NCBI GenBank assembly: GCA_002255025.1 | Contig: NJEJ01000067.1 | Coordinates: 1 to 5,527 of the forward strand | DNA length: 5,527 bases | Source: Candidatus Bathyarchaeota archaeon ex4484_135 | GTDB lineage: Archaea; Thermoproteota; Bathyarchaeia; EX4484-135 | Direction: 5' to 3' | In this document: piece after piece, positions 1 to 4,895 of the stretch | Numbering within the stretch: position 1 is the stretch's first letter | Layout: every line of letters starts with the position of its first letter | Made by a program: the position numbers and the translations under genes | Notes under the pieces: generated by a model | The model's input: the letters and a program-made list of their open reading frames with translations, nothing else | Databases searched by the model: none | Told to the model about the DNA's origin: nothing

Positions 1-234
1 ATATCGGCCATACCCGAGCCGGACCCGGAGAACAGGAAGAGGATGAGGCAGGTGCCGATAAAGGGCGAGGTACCCAGTGCTGTCTTCGTCCCGTCGGGCT
101 GTCGCTTCCACCCGAGGTGCGTGGTCTTGGACGAGCACCCGGAGCTGAAGGACAAGTGCCGTAAGGAAGAACCCCCCATGGTGGAGATAGAACCGGGCAG
201 GTACGTGGCCTGTTGGCACGTCATGAAGACGTAA
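1..234 (+). CDS. Oligopeptide/dipeptide ABC transporter ATP-binding protein, C-terminal fragment
   Basis: The reading frame is open from the first base, so this is the last 77 codons of a gene that begins outside the window. The fragment opens with ISAIPEPDPENRK, the usual end of the nucleotide-binding domain in Opp/Dpp transporters ('ll.aiP.pdP..r'). It then carries the family's C-terminal extension: IKGEVPS, then GCRFHPRC, with cysteines at fragment residues 34, 40, 53 and 71 (the last in ACW). From family knowledge, this extension is characteristic of DppD/DppF/OppD/OppF ATPases, and its four cysteines can bind a [4Fe-4S] cluster. The protein would act on the cytoplasmic face of the membrane, powering import of peptides or, in some archaea, oligosaccharides. 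Walker A, signature and Walker B motifs lie upstream and cannot be checked, nor can the D-type versus F-type subunit be decided. The next gene starts 4 bases after its TAA stop, which suggests cotranscription. Confidence 0.88.
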   Translation: MSAIPEPDPENRKRMRQVPIKGEVPSAVFVPSGCRFHPRCVVLDEHPELKDKCRKEEPPMVEIEPGRYVACWHVMKT

Positions 235-238
235 GAGC

Positions 239-856
239 ATGAGGTCCTTTTTGGAGGTAATAGACGAGGTAATCGGCTCTCAGGCCCCGGGACCCCTCCC
301 CTCTTTCTCGAGGATACATGTCCTCATGGTCCTCGACGTGCTCTATAGGTCAGGCCCCATGGGGAGGGCCAGCCTGGCCCGGGCCGTCGGGCTGGGCGAG
401 GGTGCCATAAGGACGGTCCTGAGCAGGCTGTGTGGTGCTGGTCTTGTCGAGGTATCCCGGAGGGGCTGCGAGCTAACGGAGGAAGGCCGCTCCCTCTGGT
501 CCGCTATCAGGTCTAAGCTGCTCAGGCTCGGGGAGATAAGGAACGCACCTGTCGAGGGAGGAGGCTTCGCCTACATCGTGAAGGGTGCTTCTCGCAAGGT
601 CAGGTTGGGCGTGGAACAGAGGGACGAGGCCATAAGGGCTGGTGCCAGAGGGGCCATAACGCTCGTCTTCAAGGGCGGCAAGCTCATCATGCCGGGCATA
701 AGCGATGACGTGAGAGCGGATTATCCGGAGCTCTCAGAGGAAATCATGGCCTCCGCCGAGCTAGGCGAGGGCGATGTGGTCATAGTGGCCTTCGCCGACG
801 ACTCGAAGAAGGCCGAGTACGGTGCCTTAGCCGCTGCTCTCACCCTGCTCGAGTAA
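239..856 (+). CDS. Winged-helix DNA-binding protein with C-terminal DUF4443-like domain
   Basis: This 205-residue protein has two parts. Residues about 27-90 form a winged helix-turn-helix: a helix with VLMVLDVLYRSGPMG, then ASLARAVGLGEGAIRTVLSRLCGAGLVE as the HTH and recognition helix, then a wing ending in CELTEEG. Residues about 108-205 form an alpha/beta domain with VEQRDEAIRAGARGAITLVF at 125-144 and GDVVIVAFADD at 178-188, which I recognise as the archaeal DUF4443 type. No function is established for that family that I can vouch for; a ligand-sensing transcription regulator is an inference from the HTH. There are no membrane segments or signal peptide. ATG 239 is the first in-frame start, 4 bases after the transporter gene stop; only a weak AAGAG lies upstream, so translational coupling is likely. 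The 3' end overlaps iorB on the other strand by 30 bases. The regulon is unknown, but the neighbouring ior/synthetase genes and transporter are the obvious candidates. Confidence 0.85.
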   Translation: MRSFLEVIDEVIGSQAPGPLPSFSRIHVLMVLDVLYRSGPMGRASLARAVGLGEGAIRTVLSRLCGAGLVEVSRRGCELTEEGRSLWSAIRSKLLRLGEIRNAPVEGGGFAYIVKGASRKVRLGVEQRDEAIRAGARGAITLVFKGGKLIMPGISDDVRADYPELSEEIMASAELGEGDVVIVAFADDSKKAEYGALAAALTLLE

Positions 857-1444
857 GGCCCTAAGGGCCTTTTCCCCCAGCTCGAAGGCCCTGAGGTTCA
901 CTTCCAAGTATCTGGTCGGTACGAGCTCCTTCATGGCCTCTAGGACCGCCTCTCTCCCGGCGGGGAAGACGCCCGTGGCCACGAGGGCCCCAGCCATGAC
1001 CATGTTTTGGGCCAGGGGGCTCCCCGCTTCCTCGGCTAGCTTGAGGGCGTCTATGAAGTAGGCCTTGCGGGCCGTAGAAGTCAGGGCGGCTTTCACCTCT
1101 TCCATGTCCGGGTACTCCGCCAGGCCTAAGGAGACCATGACGGGCCTTATGGTCCTCTCGCTCACTAAGGCCAGCGTCTTGGGCCCGACGAACCTCAGGG
1201 CCCTCACGGCCTCGGCTGGCTCCAGGGCCAGCAACACGTCAGCTGTCCCGTCCATGACGGTCGGTGCGTAAACAGTTCCTTCCCGGGCCCTTAGGTGGCA
1301 GACGACAGGTCCCCCCCTCTGGGCCATGCCGTGTATCTCGCTCACGCGGACATCGAGCCCTTCCCTCATGGCCGCCGTGCCCAATACCTCGGCCAGCAGG
1401 AGGACGCCCTGCCCTCCTACACCGCAAATTATGACGTCTACCAT
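827..1444 (-). CDS. iorB: Indolepyruvate:ferredoxin oxidoreductase, beta subunit
   Basis: This 205-residue protein is the small subunit of indolepyruvate:ferredoxin oxidoreductase, corresponding to the gamma domain of pyruvate oxidoreductases. The N-terminal DVIICGVGGQGVLLLAEVLG contains the family GxGGQG motif, and SEIHGMAQRGGPVVCHLR follows, the second family hallmark. Length matches the usual 200-215 residues. It is cytoplasmic and pairs with IorA to oxidise aryl pyruvates to aryl-acetyl-CoA, reducing ferredoxin. Two starts are possible: GTG at 1447 and ATG at 1444. I chose the ATG because the GGTGGTGA ribosome-binding site (1455-1448) would sit directly against the GTG but leaves 4 bases between its GGTG core and the ATG. 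The ATG overlaps the iorA TGA stop as TGATG, typical of coupled translation of a 1:1 complex. The C-terminus overlaps the convergent DUF4443 gene by 30 bases. Confidence 0.95.
   Translation of the reverse strand: MVDVIICGVGGQGVLLLAEVLGTAAMREGLDVRVSEIHGMAQRGGPVVCHLRAREGTVYAPTVMDGTADVLLALEPAEAVRALRFVGPKTLALVSERTIRPVMVSLGLAEYPDMEEVKAALTSTARKAYFIDALKLAEEAGSPLAQNMVMAGALVATGVFPAGREAVLEAMKELVPTRYLEVNLRAFELGEKALRALLEQGESSG
855..873 (+). terminator. Possible hairpin terminator at the end of the DUF4443 gene
   Basis: AAGGCCC (855-861) and GGGCCTT (865-871) form a perfect 7-base stem with a TAA loop, followed by only two further T residues. It begins inside the TAA stop codon (854-856) of the plus-strand gene, where a terminator would be expected. 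However, it also lies within the C-terminal codons of iorB on the other strand, and archaeal termination usually depends on longer T tracts rather than hairpins. AAGGCC words are common in this GC-rich window, so chance is possible. Confidence 0.25.
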
Positions 1445-3342
1445 CACTCACCACCCCCGACCTGCCTTATGGCGTTATACGGGCACACTTGGACGCAGAC
1501 GCCGCAGCCCGTGCAGAGCTCTTTGTCTATGCTGACCTTGCCGTCTGGCCCGACCAAGAAGGCCGGACAACCGAAGGCCTTCACACAGACGCCGCAGCCC
1601 GTGCAGGCTTCTTGGTCCACCTGGTACTTGGGAAGTTCAATGCCCTTCCTGCGGGCCTCTCGGACGGCCATGAGGCGGCAGGCCTGCCTGAACACGACAA
1701 CAGACGGCCCCTCAACGCTGACGGCCTCCTTAAAGGCCTTTACGGCCTCCTTAACATTGTACGGGTCCACGACGTAGACGTGCTGGACCCCACAGCCCCT
1801 AGCCACTTCCTCTATGAGGACCCTCACGCCTGGCTCGCCCGTCCCCATGACCCCTGTCCCGGGGTGGGGCTGGCCTCCCGTCATGGCCGTCGTGAGGTTG
1901 TCCAGGACCACGACGGTTATCGGGTGCTTGTTGTAGACGGCATCTATCAGGGCCGGTATGGAGGCGTGGAAGAACGTGGAGTCGCCCAGGATGGCTATGA
2001 CCCTCTCGCCTAAGGCCCTGCTTATGCCGCAGGCACCGCCCACGCTAGCACCCATGCATATCAGGAAATCCCCTATCTCCAGCGGTGGGTGTATGCCCAG
2101 GGCATAACAGCCTATGTCCGTCGTGCAGACGAGCTTGTGCCCTACCACACGCCTTATTACGTACATGGATGCCCTGTGCGGGCAGCCGGGACACAATATC
2201 GGGGGCCTGGGAGGTGCCATCTCAAGGCCCTTCTTGGCCTTCTCGTCAATTGAGCTGAAGTCCAGGGGGGCCTTACGGCCCGTCAGCCTGCAGAGGGCCT
2301 CCACGACCAGCCGAGTGGAGAGCTCGCCGTACCTGGGCAGGAGCTCGGCTCCCATCTTGCCATGGACGGGCACCTTCAGGCCAGCTTCCTGGAGGGCCGC
2401 CTTCACGTTCAGCTCTAAGTAGGGCTCCAGCTCCTCGACGGCCAATATATCATCGTACTGGGAGGCAAATTCAGCCACCAGCTTCCTCGGGAACGGGTAG
2501 ACCATGCCTAACTTCAGGACGCCAACATCGAGGCCCAGGATGTCGAGGGCCTCCATGACGTAGTTGAAGGAGACGCCCGAAGTTATTATGCCGAGACGGG
2601 CCCCTCCTCTGGCCACGTAGTTGAGGCTCCTATCGGACTCGGCTATTTCCCTGGCCGCCCTCATCTTCTCGAGCAGGACCTTGTGCCTAACCCTGGCATA
2701 GGCCGGAACCATGACGAACCTGGCCACATCCCGCTTGAAGCGGCCTTTTGCGGGCGGCTCCTCCCTCGGGCCGAACAGAACGGGCCCCCTGGTGTGGCTC
2801 ACACGGGTCACGAGCCTGAGGATGCACGGCACCTCAAGCCTCTCGGACAGCTCCATGGCCTTCAGGAACATGTCCTTGGCTTCCTGGGGCGTCGAGGGCT
2901 CGAGACAGGGCAGGCCGGACAGCATGGCGTAGTAGCGGTTGTCCTGTTCGTTCTGGCTGCTCCAACAGTTCGGGTCATCGGCCGTTATGATTACCATGCC
3001 AGCCCTGACGCCCACGTACGCCAGGGTCATAAAGGGGTCGGAGGCCACGTTAAGGCCCACGTGCTTCATGCAGACGGCCGAGCGGACTTCTGAGACGGCT
3101 GCACCAGCTGCTACCTCGAGGGCCACTTTCTCGTTCGTGGAATACTCCATGTAAATGCCCGCTTCCATCGCCACGGCAGATACGGTATCGGCTATCTCTG
3201 AGCTGGGCGTGCCGGGGTAAGTGGTCATGACGCCTACCCCGGCCTCTATGATGCCCCTCGCAACAGCCTCGTTCCCGAGCAACAGGTATTTCTCGCCCGG
3301 CTTCCCCCTCAGTATGACTTCCGGCCTGGGCATCCCTGCCAC
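1444..3342 (-). CDS. iorA: Indolepyruvate:ferredoxin oxidoreductase, alpha subunit
   Basis: This 632-residue catalytic subunit uses thiamine diphosphate (TPP) and iron-sulfur clusters to decarboxylate indolepyruvate, phenylpyruvate and related 2-oxoacids to the acyl-CoA, passing electrons to ferredoxin in the cytoplasm. Domains in order: pyrimidine-binding domain with YPGTP (42-46) and the TNEKVA glutamate (E71); a middle domain with KLGMVYPFP (277-285); CPGCPHR (384-390); the TPP/Mg site GDSTFFH (453-459) continuing to DN (481-482) and TGGQPHPG (488-495); and a C-terminal 2[4Fe-4S] ferredoxin domain. The first cluster has cysteines 580, 583, 586 and 592 with the longer last spacing normal for IorA. 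The second has 610, 613, 616 and 620 with standard spacing. All motifs are intact and the length is normal. GTG at 3342 is preferred over ATG at 3333 because AGGGAG (3353-3348) lies 5 bases before it. It is first in an operon with iorB and divergent from the acyl-CoA synthetase gene. Confidence 0.97.
   Translation of the reverse strand: MAGMPRPEVILRGKPGEKYLLLGNEAVARGIIEAGVGVMTTYPGTPSSEIADTVSAVAMEAGIYMEYSTNEKVALEVAAGAAVSEVRSAVCMKHVGLNVASDPFMTLAYVGVRAGMVIITADDPNCWSSQNEQDNRYYAMLSGLPCLEPSTPQEAKDMFLKAMELSERLEVPCILRLVTRVSHTRGPVLFGPREEPPAKGRFKRDVARFVMVPAYARVRHKVLLEKMRAAREIAESDRSLNYVARGGARLGIITSGVSFNYVMEALDILGLDVGVLKLGMVYPFPRKLVAEFASQYDDILAVEELEPYLELNVKAALQEAGLKVPVHGKMGAELLPRYGELSTRLVVEALCRLTGRKAPLDFSSIDEKAKKGLEMAPPRPPILCPGCPHRASMYVIRRVVGHKLVCTTDIGCYALGIHPPLEIGDFLICMGASVGGACGISRALGERVIAILGDSTFFHASIPALIDAVYNKHPITVVVLDNLTTAMTGGQPHPGTGVMGTGEPGVRVLIEEVARGCGVQHVYVVDPYNVKEAVKAFKEAVSVEGPSVVVFRQACRLMAVREARRKGIELPKYQVDQEACTGCGVCVKAFGCPAFLVGPDGKVSIDKELCTGCGVCVQVCPYNAIRQVGGGE
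1448..1458 (-). promoter_or_regulatory. Ribosome-binding site of iorB
   Basis: Read on the minus strand, 1458-1448 is GGGGGTGGTGA. The part from 1455 to 1447 agrees with archaeal GGAGGTGAT at 7 of 9 positions. It lies in the last codons of iorA. The spacing favours ATG 1444 over GTG 1447 as the iorB start. Confidence 0.6.
1496..1606 (-). repeat. Exact 21-base direct repeat encoding the two ferredoxin cluster loops of IorA
   Basis: Positions 1496-1516 and 1586-1606 are identical over 21 bases and lie exactly 90 bases (30 codons) apart. Each copy encodes CTGCGVC, the first three cysteines of one [4Fe-4S] site (610-616 and 580-586 of IorA). The identity includes every third codon position up to the last cysteine, where the codons differ (TGC versus TGT). 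Flanking sequence diverges immediately, so this is a local identity within an old duplicated ferredoxin fold. Confidence 0.9.
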
Positions 3343-3347
3343 CAGGG

Positions 3348-3353
3348 CTCCCT
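3348..3353 (-). promoter_or_regulatory. Ribosome-binding site of iorA
   Basis: The minus strand reads AGGGAG from 3353 to 3348, 5 bases before the GTG at 3342. The alternative ATG at 3333 has only GGCAGGG directly against it. This supports the GTG start and implies a transcript with a leader that includes this site. Confidence 0.45.
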
Positions 3354-3355
3354 GG

Positions 3356-3381
3356 GCCCGGGACCTATAATGGTTCTGGGC
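3356..3381. repeat. 26-base dyad centred on a TATA-like hexamer, between iorA and the synthetase gene
   Basis: The left arm GCCCGGGACC (3356-3365) and right arm GGTTCTGGGC (3372-3381) are inverted copies matching at 8 of 10 positions. They flank TATAAT (3366-3371) symmetrically. Both mismatches become G-U pairs in plus-strand RNA, giving a 10-pair stem with a 6-base loop. A partly overlapping 15-base imperfect palindrome (3349-3363, TCCC...GGGA) covers the iorA ribosome-binding site. The position between two divergent genes suits an operator shared by both, but this is inference. A GC-rich background raises the chance of coincidental symmetry. Confidence 0.5.
3366..3371 (+). promoter_or_regulatory. 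Candidate TATA box for the acyl-CoA synthetase gene
   Basis: TATAAT is the most AT-rich hexamer in the 83-base divergent region. With the usual archaeal spacing, transcription would start near 3393, leaving a leader of about 33 bases that contains the GGAAGG ribosome-binding site. The upstream bases (GGGACC) are not a good purine/A-rich BRE. The element could alternatively serve iorA on the minus strand, but would then start transcription at about the GTG and leave out the iorA ribosome-binding site. Confidence 0.35.
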
Positions 3382-3396
3382 AACTCGCTGCGTAAG

Positions 3397-3403
3397 CCAT
3401 ATC
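3397..3403 (-). promoter_or_regulatory. Weak candidate TATA element for iorA
   Basis: The minus strand reads GATATGG here. At usual spacing, transcription would start near 3374 and give a leader of about 30 bases that includes AGGGAG. The match to the archaeal TATA consensus is poor and no clear BRE is visible. If real, the divergent promoters overlap and could compete. Confidence 0.2.
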
Positions 3404-3415
3404 CGGCCTCCCGGC

Positions 3416-3421
3416 GGAAGG
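3416..3421 (+). promoter_or_regulatory. Ribosome-binding site of the acyl-CoA synthetase alpha gene
   Basis: GGAAGG lies 4 bases before GTG 3426 and 7 bases before a second in-frame GTG at 3429. The second spacing is the more usual, so the true start could be one codon later. A TTG at 3438 also follows a GGTGGAGG run, but with only about 3 bases between. Confidence 0.45.
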
Positions 3422-3425
3422 CCCT

Positions 3426-4895
3426 GTGGTGGAGGGCTTGAGCCGGATAGCCGATGAGATAAGGCCTTTCTTCGAGCCGGGGTCCATAGCGGTCGTCGGT
3501 GCCTCCACGAACCCGGCCAAGCCGGGCTACAACGTCTTCCTCAACCTGGCCGAGAACAAGCGTAAGGGCCTTTTGAAGGCCGAGCTCTACCCGGTTAACC
3601 CGAGGGCCAAGGAAGTACTGGGCTTCAAGTGTTGCCCGAGCCTGAAGGACGTGCCCGGCCCCGTGGAACTCGTGGTCATAGTGGTCCCGGCCAAGTTCGT
3701 GCCAGATGTTATGCGGGAGGCAGCCCGTAAGGAAGCGAGGGCTGCCATAGTCATAACCTCGGGCTTCAGCGAGGTAGGGAATTACGAGCTCGAAGAAGAA
3801 GTGATTAAAATTGGCCGTGATGCTGGCATCAGGATATTGGGACCGAACTGCGTTGGCATATTCGACCCTTACACGGGCGTCGATACGGTCTTCCTGCCGC
3901 TTAAGAAGGCCTTAGAGGCCGGAGAAGAGATGATATCAGCCCCTAAGCCGCCTAAGGGCAGGATTTCCATGATAACTCAATCAGGTGCGTTCGGGGTGGC
4001 ATCGCTAGACTACATGGCTGGCCACGGGATGGGCGTCAGCAGGTTCGTGAGCCTCGGGAACAAGTGCGATTTAGATGAAACGGACTTCCTAGAGTTCCTG
4101 AAGGAAGATGAGAGGACGGACGTGGTCTTGCTCTACGTGGAAGACATAAGGAATGGCCGCAGGTTCATGGAGGTAGCCCGGGCTACCGCACGCTCGAAGC
4201 CGGTGGTGGTCCTCAAGGCCGGTTGGTCGAGTGCTGGTGCCAGGGCCGTGAGATCGCACACGGGTGCCGTGGCTGGCTCGGACGAGATATACGATGCTGC
4301 CTTCAGGCAGTGCGGCGTCCTGAGGGCCAGGACCATGGAGGAGTTCTTCAGCATGGGGAAGGCCCTCTCCATGCAGCCCACAGCCAGGGGGCCCAGGGTA
4401 GCCATAATAACTAATGCGGGCGGCCCGGGCGTCATGACGGTTGATGCCTGCGAGGCCAAGGGGCTCGTGGTGCCAGAGCTCTCCGAGGCCACGAGGACGA
4501 GGCTCGAGGAGCTCGTCAGGGAAGGGAAGTTGCCGCCCTTCGCCTCCATAGGGAACCCAATCGACCTGACGGTTTCCGTGACGGATGAGATGTTCAAGTT
4601 GGCCACGGAGGTCATAATGGAGGACCCGGGCGTGGACGGCCTCATAGTCTTGGGCTTACACCACCCGCCGGGCTTAAAAGGCGATTACATAGAGGCCATA
4701 GCAGAGCTGGCCCGCAGGTCCGATAAACCCGTGGTGGCCTGCGACATAGGAGGGGCCGATATGGCCGATTACGTGAGGAAGAAGTTCGACGAAAAAGGGA
4801 TACCTGCCTTCGAGAGCCCTGAGGGTGCTGCAGCAGCCATGTGGGCCCTCTACGCATATGGCCGCTACTTAGAGAAGGTGAAGCAGGCCCCCTAG
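3426..4895 (+). CDS. acdA: ADP-forming acetyl/acyl-CoA synthetase, alpha subunit
   Basis: The family catalyses acyl-CoA + ADP + Pi to acid + CoA + ATP, the energy-conserving last step of archaeal peptide and sugar fermentation, in the cytoplasm. This 489-residue protein has the alpha-subunit layout. It has an N-terminal CoA-binding Rossmann domain with FFEPGSIAVVGASTNPAKPGY (15-35) and ILGPNCVGIFDP (137-148). A first succinyl-CoA-ligase-like domain follows, with ITQSGAFG (183-190). The RSHTGAVAGSDEIYDAAFRQCGV segment (276-298) has H278 as the expected phosphorylated histidine. A last domain contains VAIITNAGGPGVMTVDAC (325-342). Usual length is about 460-490 residues. There is no ATP-grasp domain, so a separate beta subunit is needed and is not in the window. 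Divergence from iorA suggests an isozyme for aryl-acetyl-CoA, like the ACD II enzymes of Pyrococcus, but the sequence read by eye does not prove specificity. The start is GTG 3426 or 3429. Its TAG stop overlaps the convergent gene's stop. Confidence 0.93.
   Translation: MVEGLSRIADEIRPFFEPGSIAVVGASTNPAKPGYNVFLNLAENKRKGLLKAELYPVNPRAKEVLGFKCCPSLKDVPGPVELVVIVVPAKFVPDVMREAARKEARAAIVITSGFSEVGNYELEEEVIKIGRDAGIRILGPNCVGIFDPYTGVDTVFLPLKKALEAGEEMISAPKPPKGRISMITQSGAFGVASLDYMAGHGMGVSRFVSLGNKCDLDETDFLEFLKEDERTDVVLLYVEDIRNGRRFMEVARATARSKPVVVLKAGWSSAGARAVRSHTGAVAGSDEIYDAAFRQCGVLRARTMEEFFSMGKALSMQPTARGPRVAIITNAGGPGVMTVDACEAKGLVVPELSEATRTRLEELVREGKLPPFASIGNPIDLTVSVTDEMFKLATEVIMEDPGVDGLIVLGLHHPPGLKGDYIEAIAELARRSDKPVVACDIGGADMADYVRKKFDEKGIPAFESPEGAAAAMWALYAYGRYLEKVKQAP

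Noticed and set aside
253..258. GGAGGT, a strong ribosome-binding-site match just inside the DUF4443 gene
   Set aside because: No ATG, GTG or TTG follows at a usable distance in that frame. The bases are explained by the codons of LEV near the N-terminus.
580..592. Possible defect in the first IorA ferredoxin cluster (protein residues 580-592, extra residue before the last cysteine)
   Set aside because: The longer spacing before the final Cys-Pro is normal for IorA proteins, so the cluster site is judged intact. The coordinates given are residue numbers; the DNA is about 1567-1605.
1489..2013. Open plus-strand frame of 174 codons opposite iorA
   Set aside because: It lies wholly antisense to a gene with every IorA motif intact, its translation is low-complexity and rich in Asp/Ala/Gly/His with no recognisable domain, and GC-rich DNA with few stop codons produces such frames readily.
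3548..3580. Clusters of AAGGCC/GGCCTT words here and elsewhere, resembling short inverted repeats
   Set aside because: They mostly fall on Lys-Ala, Lys-Gly and Arg-Ala codon pairs written with AAG, AGG and GCC/GGC, which dominate this genome, and GGCC is self-complementary. No consistent spacing suggests a repeat family.
4133..4645. Open minus-strand frame of 170 codons opposite the synthetase gene
   Set aside because: It is antisense to the conserved catalytic histidine region of the synthetase; the Ser/Thr/Pro/Ala-rich translation has no family resemblance.
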